This document shows positions 1 through 8,557 of a stretch of DNA of 64,000 bases, piece after piece (the first letter of the stretch is position 1; each line of letters begins with the position of its first letter). The notes beneath the pieces were generated by a model. The model saw only the letters and a program-made list of their open reading frames with translations. It was not told where the DNA came from and did not search any database. Origin of the DNA: Paenibacillus sp. H1-7 (GTDB taxonomy: Bacteria > Bacillota > Bacilli > Paenibacillales > NBRC-103111); NCBI RefSeq assembly GCF_022354825.1, contig NZ_CP031168.1:2791501-2855500 (forward strand). The letters run 5' to 3'. The position numbers and the translations under genes were made by a program.

Positions 1-930
1 GAATCCGCCCACTATGAGAGAAAGGATATTCCGCTTGCGGAGAAGCTGCTGCTGGCTAGAGCTTTTGTCAAATCGCAGGAAGAGGTCGCGAGAGATATCC
101 AGAGGGCGAAAGGCGAGATCATGAAGGACGGCAGCTGGCCCAATGTGCCGGAGCTGAATAAGACAGGAGGCAATTCCTTTAATCCCTACGGGCTCTATAA
201 CCGTATCTTGTACCGGTACTATCCAACGGAGGCCGAACGTAAGGAGGCCATTGCCAAGCTTCCGTATAGAGCAAGCGAAAGATTCAACCATCAGCGCAAC
301 GACGACCGCAGCGGTCTGCAGTTTACCTACGTGCGGCGGCCGTCCTATTATGCGGCTTTTGCGGCCGGACCTCAGAAGGTGAACGCGCAAGTATTCGGAC
401 TCGGTCTGCTGTGGCATCCGCAGGGCGGTATTCTTCTATCCAGTCAGACCGAAGCGGGAGCCTTGAAAGGAAGCAAAGGGCTGTCCTGGGGGACGAAAAA
501 GGATGGCGAACCTCGGGTATTCGAGAACGGAGATGTCTGCCCGCGATACTACGTAGACCTGCACGAAATACACCCTGTACGGGGCTGCACCGATATAGCT
601 CAGGGCGATATGGAAATGAGATATGAGCTCGGGGCTGAGGGTGAGAAAACCGTCCGCTTCGGGGAAAATGCCATTGCTGTGACCGTCCGCCATCTCGGCC
701 GCATCGAAGAGCAAATTCCGCTCATGGTTGCTCCTGGCGACCGGATGGTTGTGGAAGACGGTGAGATCGCTCTGTATAGGCGCGATATCGTGCTGCGTAT
801 CCAATTCGAAGGAGATGCGGTTGCCAAGCTGGTTCCCAAGCCTTTCCACATCTACACCCGCCAAATGCAGATACTTACCCTGGAAGCCAAAGAAGCTCTT
901 CAATATACCTTTAAGATGGAATCGTGTTAA
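1..930 (+). CDS. Secreted polysaccharide-acting protein, C-terminal part (5' end outside window)
   Basis: The reading frame is open from base 1 to the TAA at 928-930, so the window cuts off the start. The visible 309 residues align end to end with residues about 675-980 of the next gene product. Shared blocks include NPYGLYNRILYRYYPTEAER, RFNHQRNDDRSGLQFTYVRR and LLWHPQGGI. The first ATG in the window (121) is internal and is not the start. The fold resembles the alpha-barrel plus beta-sandwich layout of heparinase/chondroitin-lyase-like proteins, but I see no catalytic motif I can name. Unlike its neighbour it stops right after the shared domain and has no OmpL47 or Ig-like tail. It is probably the older copy of a tandem duplication. 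The function is inferred only at the level of an extracellular polysaccharide-degradation accessory or lyase-like protein. Confidence 0.8.
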   Translation, partial: ESAHYERKDIPLAEKLLLARAFVKSQEEVARDIQRAKGEIMKDGSWPNVPELNKTGGNSFNPYGLYNRILYRYYPTEAERKEAIAKLPYRASERFNHQRNDDRSGLQFTYVRRPSYYAAFAAGPQKVNAQVFGLGLLWHPQGGILLSSQTEAGALKGSKGLSWGTKKDGEPRVFENGDVCPRYYVDLHEIHPVRGCTDIAQGDMEMRYELGAEGEKTVRFGENAIAVTVRHLGRIEEQIPLMVAPGDRMVVEDGEIALYRRDIVLRIQFEGDAVAKLVPKPFHIYTRQMQILTLEAKEALQYTFKMESC

Positions 931-1159
931 ACACAGACTGAATCCAGGCGCAGATCCGATAGTTTATACCTATTGTGAGTTCTGCGTCTTTTATAAATCC
1001 TGTAATGTATGCACTTACATTAACATATATGGATTTTGTTCTTACAAGAAAGTGCTGTCTAAAATGGAAGGGAGCCGATGCCGAACTCAAAGTGCTTATG
1101 ATGCATTACTGCTTTTCGTTTGTGCCAAGATCGAGAGGAAAGAAAAGGAGGCTTGCGAG

Positions 1160-4100
1160 TTGATAAAGATGAAACCGTTCCTGCCTTTTGCAACCCTGTT
1201 AACCGTATGTATCACGATACTAACCGTGCTTCTAGCCCCGGTGCCATTTACTCCATCAGTCAGCGCCAGTGAGGAGCCTATGACGGTCATTGACGAAAAT
1301 GCCGATTACTCCAAGCTTTTTTACAAAACAAGTAATATTGCAATAAGCTCTAGCAGCCCCGAGCGGTATGGAGGCGATAGCTCCAGATTTTACAAAACGT
1401 CGAATGGGGAAGCTTACGTCATTTACGAGACTCCGAATGCAGATATTCGTGTCTGGAGCGGCTTCCAGATTGTGACGTGGTACAATCGAAGCGGCACGGG
1501 TGTCATACCTGGGGATATGTCTTTTGAGGCTTCGCCGGACAACTCCGTATACACTCCGATGGAAAGTGTTGTCAAAACGGTCAGCACGGATCCGTTGGTC
1601 GGGGGCTGGGGCAAGGTGAGCTGGGATGCGACGGCACTGCCTGCCGGGACCCGATATGTCAAGATCGTGTTCGGAGATACGGCAGCGCATCCGAGCTCGT
1701 GGGCCATCCAGATCGGCAAATCGACCCTGTACTCTGTGTACAACCGGCTGGCTCTTCAAGAAGAGATCGACGCCTCGCAATCCGTGCTGAATAGCGCCGT
1801 AGTCGGTAACGGCCCCGGACAGTATCCTCAAGCGGCTGCCACCGCGTTCGCTTCGGCGATTGAGGCCGCACGGGCTGTCAACAATAATCCCGATGCATTG
1901 CCGAACGAAATGCAGTCCGCCTACAACCAATTGAAGCAAGCGCGCAGCACATTTTTGAACGCAGTCAACATGGCCTTGAATTGGCCTGCCGGCGCTACAA
2001 TTACGTCTACTTCATCAAGTCTTAATCACATAACGGTGACCTGGCCTGCCGTAATGGAAGCGAACCAATATGCCGGCGTCACCTATCACGTGTACCGGAA
2101 CGGCAGCGAAGCGGCAACCGTTACGGGAACGACCTATACGTTTAACGGGCTCAAGCCCCAAGCCAAGTACGAGTTCAGTGTCGTGGCCCGTGCGGGAACC
2201 AATCAATCGAAGCTGCTAGGTCCTGCAGTACTCGCTACGAGCGATATCGGAGCCGTTCCAGCTCCCGATTTCAGCTTGATCGATCCCGATGACTTTGCCG
2301 ATGAAGATTATATTTCGCCGGAGGTTTGGGTGAACGACCGCCGTGGAATTCCTTATTACTACAAGCATTTCCACACGGTGGCCAACGCAGTAAGGCTGGA
2401 TGAGCCGGATCGCGGATTTATCGATATCGTGGTGCACCGGGATCCGAAAGATAATTTCCCTTACAATGCGCGCATTCAGGAAAATCATCTATGGTTCACC
2501 TATTTCTATACGAACCGGGCCTCGTGGAACATTTACTATGGGATGCCACAGGTGAAATACCGTTTGGAAGCGGTGCTTGAGCATCTGTTATCCCTGCAGA
2601 GCCCGCAAGGAGCTTTCTCCGAATACAGTGCAGGGGGCTACAATTTGCCGGGAACGTCGTTTGCCCTGCAATTTCTCGGTCAAACCGTTCGTCTGTTGGA
2701 GGAGGCCAAAGCGGCGGACCCTAGCTTCCCATCCATTGACGAAGCTTTGTACAACCGAGTAATCGAGGCGAGCCGTAAAGCGATCGTGCATGTGTTGAAC
2801 GACAGCGCTTTTTGGACACACGGCACCGCCTATACGAACCAGTATACGCTCATGTGGTCCGCCACCGCCGCCTATTTGGCCTATCATCCGGATGCGGCCA
2901 TCGATGCGAAAATGCGCGAGAGGTTCGATCAATCTGCAGCGGCGTTTATCAGTCCGGCGGGATTTTATTATGAGAACAGCGGGTATGATATGGGCTACAA
3001 TGTAGGCGTCCATATTCAGAATATGATGACAGACTATTACTATTTCAAGAATACCGATATGGAGCAGAAGTTGGTTACCAAGGAAAGCAAATTCATCGAC
3101 TGGCTGTCCTACAATCTGGTCCGTGAGCCGGACGGCTCGTTCTTTACGTCCAATGCGGCGCCGTCGGGACGTACAGACTCAGGTCATTACGCGAGAAAAG
3201 ATATCCCTCTTGCGGAGAAGCTTCCACTGGCAAGAGCATTTGTCAAAACCCGGGACGAAGCGGCGGCGGAAATCGTGCAGGCTAAAAGCGATATCGTCAA
3301 GAACGGCATATGGCCGAATGTGCCGGCCCTTTCTTTGAACGGAGGAAACTCGTACAATCCGTACGGACTGTACAACCGGATTCTGTACCGCTACTATCCT
3401 ACGGAAGCGGAGCGTGCGGCGGCGGTTGCCCAGCTGCCATACCTTGCGAGCGATCGCTTTAATCACCAGCGCAATGACGATCGAAGCGGGCTGCAGTTCA
3501 CTTATGTGAGGCGTCCGGACTATTATGCGGCATTTAACGCAGGGCCCAAGAAGGCGGCCATGCAAGCCTTCGGTATTGGATTGCTCTGGCACCCCCAAGG
3601 CGGTATTATGGTGTCCAGCCAGACGGAATCCTCGTCGTCTTCAACAAATCGAGGATTATCATGGGGAACAATGAAAGCTTCGTCCAATAGGGTATACGAG
3701 AACGGAAATGTGCTGCCGACCTATCGAATCAACGGACAAACGCTTCAGCCGGCTATCGGGCATGGCGATGTAGCGCAAGGTCAGATGGAGGTTCAATACA
3801 ATCTGGGTACAGCCGGAACGAAATCGGTAACCTTCCTGGAGGACGGTATATCGGTGCAGGTCCAGCATGCCGAGCCGTTTGTGGAATACGTGCCGATCGT
3901 GGTAGGAGCCGACGATCAAGTCATGCTGAACGGCGGAAGCTTCACGTTGGTCCGTGGCAACGCCGTGCTGCACATCAACTTCGACCAAGGGGTGGAAGCG
4001 ACTCTTGAGCAGAAGGGATACCGGATTTATGACAAACGAATCCATATGCTCAAGCTGCAGGCCAGCGGCTCCTTGACCTATACGATGACGATGTCGACGG

Positions 4101-4711
4101 ACGAGACGGCACCTGTGTCGACGTCGGCCATAGTGCCTTCGGAGCCTGCCGGAGACAACGGCTGGTACACGGGTGATGTCACGGTAACGCTGAACGCGAC
4201 GGATGAAGGGACCGGTGTGGCGCGTACGGAATACCGTCTGAACGGAGGAGAGTGGAGGAGCTACGAGGGTTCGATTCCTATTGCAACCGAGGGAACGAAT
4301 GTGCTCGAATACCGCAGCTCGGATCAAGCCGGCAACACGGAAGAGATCCGTACGGCTACGATACCGGTCGACCGGACGGCTCCGACGATAATCGTCGTGC
4401 CGGATCAGGCGAAACTGTGGCCGCCGAACGGGCGGATGACGCCGATCTGGATGACCGTGCAGGAGGCTGACTCCATCTCCGGTATAAGCACAGTAACGCT
4501 GGACTCCATCGTTAGCAGCGAGCCGGACCCGGAAGGCGTGGCTGACGCGGACTACGGGACGAATGACACCGACTTCCGGCTTAAAGCGGAAAGGGCGGGA
4601 GATGGAGCGGGGCGGGTCTACACGATTACCTATACGGCTGCCGATAAAGCGGGACACAAGACCAGTGCTTCGGCCACTATCACAGTTCCTCACGATGCTG
4701 GACAGGAATAA
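1160..4711 (+). CDS. Large secreted multidomain protein: FN3, lyase-like core, OmpL47 and Ig-like tail
   Basis: The protein has 1183 residues. The start is TTG 1160, eight bases after AAAGGAGG (1144-1151); ATG 1169 is the alternative, and the open frame running back to 728 is not coding. A signal peptide (MIKMKPFLPFATLLTVCITI..., cleavage near VSASEE) indicates export. In order there are: an N-terminal discoidin-like beta-sandwich (about 35-185); a helical linker; a fibronectin type III domain (about 275-350, ending YEFSVVARAG); a large alpha/alpha-type region and beta-sandwich shared with the upstream gene (about 380-980); an OmpL47-type repeat (about 985-1075, with GTGVARTEYRLNGGEW and EYRSSDQAGN); and a last Ig-like module with the LWPPNGRM motif common in secreted Gram-positive proteins. 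The layout fits a cell-surface or secreted enzyme acting on a plant or algal polysaccharide. The exact substrate cannot be read from the sequence. Confidence 0.85.
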   Translation: MIKMKPFLPFATLLTVCITILTVLLAPVPFTPSVSASEEPMTVIDENADYSKLFYKTSNIAISSSSPERYGGDSSRFYKTSNGEAYVIYETPNADIRVWSGFQIVTWYNRSGTGVIPGDMSFEASPDNSVYTPMESVVKTVSTDPLVGGWGKVSWDATALPAGTRYVKIVFGDTAAHPSSWAIQIGKSTLYSVYNRLALQEEIDASQSVLNSAVVGNGPGQYPQAAATAFASAIEAARAVNNNPDALPNEMQSAYNQLKQARSTFLNAVNMALNWPAGATITSTSSSLNHITVTWPAVMEANQYAGVTYHVYRNGSEAATVTGTTYTFNGLKPQAKYEFSVVARAGTNQSKLLGPAVLATSDIGAVPAPDFSLIDPDDFADEDYISPEVWVNDRRGIPYYYKHFHTVANAVRLDEPDRGFIDIVVHRDPKDNFPYNARIQENHLWFTYFYTNRASWNIYYGMPQVKYRLEAVLEHLLSLQSPQGAFSEYSAGGYNLPGTSFALQFLGQTVRLLEEAKAADPSFPSIDEALYNRVIEASRKAIVHVLNDSAFWTHGTAYTNQYTLMWSATAAYLAYHPDAAIDAKMRERFDQSAAAFISPAGFYYENSGYDMGYNVGVHIQNMMTDYYYFKNTDMEQKLVTKESKFIDWLSYNLVREPDGSFFTSNAAPSGRTDSGHYARKDIPLAEKLPLARAFVKTRDEAAAEIVQAKSDIVKNGIWPNVPALSLNGGNSYNPYGLYNRILYRYYPTEAERAAAVAQLPYLASDRFNHQRNDDRSGLQFTYVRRPDYYAAFNAGPKKAAMQAFGIGLLWHPQGGIMVSSQTESSSSSTNRGLSWGTMKASSNRVYENGNVLPTYRINGQTLQPAIGHGDVAQGQMEVQYNLGTAGTKSVTFLEDGISVQVQHAEPFVEYVPIVVGADDQVMLNGGSFTLVRGNAVLHINFDQGVEATLEQKGYRIYDKRIHMLKLQASGSLTYTMTMSTDETAPVSTSAIVPSEPAGDNGWYTGDVTVTLNATDEGTGVARTEYRLNGGEWRSYEGSIPIATEGTNVLEYRSSDQAGNTEEIRTATIPVDRTAPTIIVVPDQAKLWPPNGRMTPIWMTVQEADSISGISTVTLDSIVSSEPDPEGVADADYGTNDTDFRLKAERAGDGAGRVYTITYTAADKAGHKTSASATITVPHDAGQE

Positions 4712-4723
4712 CGGTGTAAGCAA

Positions 4724-4758
4724 AAAAAAGCGTTTGGTTGAATGACCAAACGCTTTTT
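4724..4758. terminator. Bidirectional intrinsic terminator
   Basis: A perfect 14-base stem (AAAAAGCGTTTGGT with its complement) around a short TGAATG loop is flanked by A-runs and T-runs. It lies between two convergent genes and can end transcription from both sides. Confidence 0.85.
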
Positions 4759-4771
4759 CTCTGGGCTGGCA

Positions 4772-6082
4772 TTACTTGGCTTTCACTTCCTTGGCTGCCT
4801 TGGCCGCTTCGATGGCTTTATTGATTTCTTCCTCGAAGCTTCTTAACGCCGTGTTGGAATCCGTCTTGTCTTTAATCATCGTTGCGAAGGAGCTGCCGAA
4901 GTCTACGCCAACGTCGGTCAGCTTGGAATCCCGCGGTTCCATGGGAGGGGCGTCGGGATAATAGAATAACGCGCCTACGTTTTTGCCAGCCCATTCCGGC
5001 ACATTTTGGCCGAATGCTTTTTTCACGGCAGCGCTCTTGAGTGTCGTCCCTTGGCCATTCTTGGACAGAAGCGTCTGCATTTCCTCGGAGAGCATGTAGG
5101 AGATGACCTCGAAGGCCTCGTCTTTATACTTCGACGTCTGCGCGACGAACAGCGACAAAGTGGCCGGCTTGAACCCGGTATTCGGACGCTCCTTCAGGCC
5201 GGGCACGGATACCACGTCCCAATTGAGCTGCGGATTGGCGCGAACAGCACCGACAATCGCCGAATGGCTGTTGACCATCGTGGCAATCGTCCCTTTGGAG
5301 AAATCGCCCAGCGGAGCGATAATCGCGCCAGGAATTTCGAAGAAGCGTCTCAAGTTGTCGTACAGCAGCTTGTAGCCGTCATTATGAATGGTGGCTTTGT
5401 CTTCCTTTGTATGCAAAGGACTGATAGAGAGCTGGTTATTCAGCATAATATTATTAGGCTGTGTCGTAAAGCCCTGGTAAGTAACGGCCCCGTCCTCCCG
5501 GGTCAATAGCCGGGACAGCTCATAGACATCGTCCCAAGTCATGCCGTCCTTCGGGTAAGCGACGCCAAACCTGTCGAAGATATCTTTGTTGTAAAATAAC
5601 GCGTACTTATTCATTGTAAACGGCAAGCTGTACAGCTTTTTCTCGCTGTTTTGCGCGAGCGTGTGGGCCAATACATTGGGTTCAATGCTGCCCAGATCGA
5701 AATTGTGTTTTTTTACCAGCTCCTGCAAGTCATAATGGAAGCCGTTCGTAATGACCCTGCTTGTCGTGAATGCGGTCGATTCGTAGATAATGTCTGGCAG
5801 CGTTCCCTGAGCAATCAAGTCGGCGTACTCGCTGCCTTTCCCCCTGTTAATAAAATTCAACGTAATGTGAGGGAATTTCGCCTTTAGGGCTTCCTGGATC
5901 GATGGGTCCAGGGTAGCCTCGAGCGAGCTTTGCGCGAAGTACCAGGTCAGTGTTATCGGATCCTTCGGCTTCTGTGAAGCGGGATCCCCTGCAGGTTCGA
6001 TCGGCTCGCCCCGGCTGCAGCCGTTCAATAATGCACCGATCAGAAGGCAGCTTAACCAAACGGTTTCTCTCTTTTTGATCAT
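4772..6082 (-). CDS. ABC sugar-binding lipoprotein (solute-binding family 1)
   Basis: The protein has 436 residues. The start at 6082 (MIKKRETVWLSC...) is set by GGAGGTT at 6090-6096, seven bases upstream; the open frame to 6130 has no ribosome site. The signal peptide ends in the lipobox LLNGC (Cys22), so the mature protein is lipid-anchored on the outer face of the membrane. Family-1 binding-protein features are present: a beta-strand start ITLTWYFAQ, LPDIIYESTAF, FYNKDIFDRFGV, and the hinge segment MTWDDVYELSRLLT. It would bind a mono- or oligosaccharide for an ABC importer. It is an orphan, because no permease or ATPase gene is adjacent. The divergent LacI-family gene at 6312 is the probable regulator, and a cre-like site lies in the shared intergenic region. 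Confidence 0.88.
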   Translation of the reverse strand: MIKKRETVWLSCLLIGALLNGCSRGEPIEPAGDPASQKPKDPITLTWYFAQSSLEATLDPSIQEALKAKFPHITLNFINRGKGSEYADLIAQGTLPDIIYESTAFTTSRVITNGFHYDLQELVKKHNFDLGSIEPNVLAHTLAQNSEKKLYSLPFTMNKYALFYNKDIFDRFGVAYPKDGMTWDDVYELSRLLTREDGAVTYQGFTTQPNNIMLNNQLSISPLHTKEDKATIHNDGYKLLYDNLRRFFEIPGAIIAPLGDFSKGTIATMVNSHSAIVGAVRANPQLNWDVVSVPGLKERPNTGFKPATLSLFVAQTSKYKDEAFEVISYMLSEEMQTLLSKNGQGTTLKSAAVKKAFGQNVPEWAGKNVGALFYYPDAPPMEPRDSKLTDVGVDFGSSFATMIKDKTDSNTALRSFEEEINKAIEAAKAAKEVKAK

Positions 6083-6210
6083 AACAATCAACCTCCGTTT
6101 TTCATGTGTGCTCTGCCGGCACCCTGTCAATGAAAATCATGATGGTATAGTTGTCACGCGTGCTTTCACGAGGGTTCCGTTGGAACGGACCAAACGATTC
6201 ATTTAGCGGA

Positions 6211-6224
6211 TAAAAACGCTTACA
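6211..6224 (+). promoter_or_regulatory. cre-like / LacI-type operator
   Basis: TAAAAACGCTTACA matches the catabolite-responsive element consensus (TGNAANCGNWNNCA) at all positions but the second. It sits between the divergent binding-protein and LacI genes, so CcpA or the local LacI protein could bind it. Call made by eye. Confidence 0.45.
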
Positions 6225-6311
6225 AAATGTGGATATCGTTATGGTACAATAAATGATAAGCATGATATAGTTGAGGTTTTGTTGATTATATTACGAAAGG
6301 CATGTGAACCT

Positions 6312-7373
6312 ATGGCCAGAAAAAAATCTGTCACTTTGCCTATGTTAGCCGAAAAGCTGCAGTTAAGCGTGTATACCGTCTCCAAAGCGCTGCGGGGACT
6401 GCCCGGAATGTCCGAGGCGACTAGAAGGGAAGTCATCCTGCTGGCCAAGGAGCTCGGATATTTAACGAAGGATCAGGAGCGCAGCCTCCTGTATGAAGGC
6501 ATTCCGCGGCTTTCCATTCAGCAGAGGCGCTTCCTGATGGTTACGACCTCGCATTTCTCTTTCACCTTTCAGCAATTGTTCCTTGGCTTGAAAGAGAGAA
6601 TGCACGAGCTGGGCCATAAGGTAGATATGGCTTTTATGCCGGCGACTCTTTCGACGGAGGGGTTCAAGGAATGGGTAGATCAAGAGGGGATCATGTACTC
6701 GGACGGCCTGTTTCTCGCCCCGCTTATACCTGAGCCGCTGGAGGCCTTGCTATTGGAGCTGAGACTGCCGCGGGTTTTGATAAATTTTCCGCCTGTAGGA
6801 GCCCGAGTGGACAGTATTATATGGGATATCCATGACGCAACGATTCAGTCGGTCCGTTACCTGATCGCGAACGGTCACCGCAACATCATGTATGTGGGGG
6901 ATACGACGACAACCCGAGGCTATAAGCATCGCTGGGATGTTTTTCAACTGACGATGAAGCAGGAAGGCATCGAGGTGGAAGAGAGCAGCCACTTTATTAG
7001 GATTTCAACGAAGGATCCTGAGTGGATTGCCACGTTCCAGAACCATCTGGAGCGGAACAATCCGACGGCACTGATCTGTTCTTCCCATGGGACGAATTTG
7101 TCATGGTTGTTCTACGCATGCAGCGAGGCAGGCCGCAAGATTCCCGGAGACGTGTCGATCATCCTCATCGATAACCTGCAAGCGAGCACCGTTCCCGACA
7201 TTACGCGCCCCGTGCTGTTTATGCAGGAAACGGGGTATCGGGCTGCCGATCGGATGCTGTGGCGAATTGCCAACACTCAGATGCCCTACGAGCATATTCG
7301 AGTACAAGGAACGTTCTTCGAAGGGGCGACCGTCAGGAATTTGTTGGCGGTTGAACAAGGTACAACCCAATAG
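6312..7373 (+). CDS. LacI-family transcriptional regulator
   Basis: The protein has 353 residues. ATG 6312 is preceded by GAAAGG at 6295-6300. The N-terminal LacI headpiece is VTLPMLAEKLQLSVYTVSKA (helix-turn-helix) followed by the hinge region ATRREVILLAKELGY. The rest is a periplasmic-binding-protein-like effector domain with typical segments (DGLFLAPLIPEP, NGHRNIMYVGD, DVSIILIDN). It is divergent from the binding-protein gene at 4772-6082 and probably controls it in response to the sugar bound. The hinge helix is less canonical than in most LacI proteins. The headpiece identity is clear from sequence; target and effector are inferred from position. Confidence 0.88.
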   Translation: MARKKSVTLPMLAEKLQLSVYTVSKALRGLPGMSEATRREVILLAKELGYLTKDQERSLLYEGIPRLSIQQRRFLMVTTSHFSFTFQQLFLGLKERMHELGHKVDMAFMPATLSTEGFKEWVDQEGIMYSDGLFLAPLIPEPLEALLLELRLPRVLINFPPVGARVDSIIWDIHDATIQSVRYLIANGHRNIMYVGDTTTTRGYKHRWDVFQLTMKQEGIEVEESSHFIRISTKDPEWIATFQNHLERNNPTALICSSHGTNLSWLFYACSEAGRKIPGDVSIILIDNLQASTVPDITRPVLFMQETGYRAADRMLWRIANTQMPYEHIRVQGTFFEGATVRNLLAVEQGTTQ

Positions 7374-7512
7374 CGACGAAGCCTATGGACTCTTAATAAA
7401 TTGATACGCCAACGCAGCGAATAGAGGCTTCTGGGGGGGACCTATCTGTAAATAATTGTAAACCATTAAAATCGCTGGAGCGGACTCTCGGCTGCTCCCC
7501 GATGAAATCATT

Positions 7513-7545
7513 CGCTCCCTGCTTAGGGGAGCGTTGTTTGTTTAC
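7513..7545 (+). terminator. Possible terminator of the LacI gene
   Basis: The stem CGCTCCC/GGGGAGCG with a short loop is followed by the T-rich TTGTTTGTTT. It overlaps the stop codon of the convergent AraC gene. Confidence 0.4.
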
Positions 7546-8422
7546 CGTCGCGATAGTGCTGCGGCGCGACTCCTTCCACCTTTTTGAACAGGCGGCTGAA
7601 ATAAAACGGGTCCGAATACCCGACTTCCATGGCTATTTCTTGAATACTTTTGCCGGTATGAAGCAGCAAATGCTTGGCTCTCTGGACCCTGAGCTGTTGG
7701 ATATATTGAACCATAGGGATTCCCGCGTATTTCTTGAACACTTGGCATAAATATTCGTATTTGTAGTCTAGTGTCCGTTCCAGCCTCTCTCTAGTGATGT
7801 CGGATTCGTAGAAATTGTTCAAATGATTGACCAATTTGCGAAAGGTAAAGTATGAGACCGGGAAAGCCGTGTCGAGATCGCTTTGCTCCAGAAAGTCACT
7901 TGCGATGAAACCGAGCATTTCCGCGAGAAGCAGCGTGCTTTGATAACGAAAGTAGCCTTGGGGCTTCCTCATCGTTTCCACAAGCTGCTCAAATCGGCTG
8001 AGCAGATGATAGCGCTTCTGGTTCTTGTACATTCGGGGGACAATGAGCAGATCCTCATGGTTGATCTCGACGGTTCGCAGCTCGGTTCGTTCGGCATGGA
8101 TAATATTAAGCTCAGTGGAGCGATTTATATTGATAGTGTCCAGTCCGGGACTGCAGGAAAATTGGGCCCAAAAGAATTTGCCCTGCCGTACGTCCGGATT
8201 CCATCCGTTATGCTGCTCCCACGGTCCAAGCAATAGCGAATCCCCGGCTTGCAAGACCATCCGGCTTCCGCCCGCTTCCAAATGTACCGCTGCTTCTGCC
8301 GCGACGATCAGCTCATAGTACGGATTATAATGCTTATCGAAAAACGAAGAGTTGGTATTCACATCGAAAAGATCGGCCCACTTCACGTCCAGTACGGATA
8401 ATCGCGACATTGAATAATACAT
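7523..8422 (-). CDS. AraC-family transcriptional regulator (cupin sensor)
   Basis: The protein has 299 residues. ATG at 8422 follows GGGAGT with about seven bases of spacing. The N-terminal half is an AraC-type cupin sensor: HYNPYYELIVAAEAAVHLEA, then GDSLLLGPWEQHNGW. The C-terminal 100 residues carry two helix-turn-helix motifs (TRERLERTLDYKYEYLCQVF and KSIQEIAMEVGYSDPFYFSR). The ending PQHYRD is typical of the family. It is divergent from the ADP-ribosylglycohydrolase-fold gene at 8558 and is probably its regulator. Ligand unknown; a saccharide is likely from the family and the neighbourhood. Confidence 0.92.
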   Translation of the reverse strand: MYYSMSRLSVLDVKWADLFDVNTNSSFFDKHYNPYYELIVAAEAAVHLEAGGSRMVLQAGDSLLLGPWEQHNGWNPDVRQGKFFWAQFSCSPGLDTININRSTELNIIHAERTELRTVEINHEDLLIVPRMYKNQKRYHLLSRFEQLVETMRKPQGYFRYQSTLLLAEMLGFIASDFLEQSDLDTAFPVSYFTFRKLVNHLNNFYESDITRERLERTLDYKYEYLCQVFKKYAGIPMVQYIQQLRVQRAKHLLLHTGKSIQEIAMEVGYSDPFYFSRLFKKVEGVAPQHYRDGKQTTLP

Positions 8423-8557
8423 GAAATGACTCCCGTTCCTATTTTTTGGGGAAACATCTTAATCGCGTTAATGGCCTCCGGCAAAAAGCAAATTTATAAT
8501 CGGTTTAGGCTTACGTCGATTATATCATAACTGAAACGGTTGAAGGGGGCGGTATAT

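Noticed and set aside
728..1159. Possible N-terminal extension of the 1160-4711 gene
   Set aside because: It overlaps the end of the upstream gene in another frame, lacks a ribosome site and would bury the signal peptide.
3659..4723. Long minus-strand open frame (354 codons)
   Set aside because: Antisense to the secreted multidomain protein; Arg-rich low-information product and no ribosome site.
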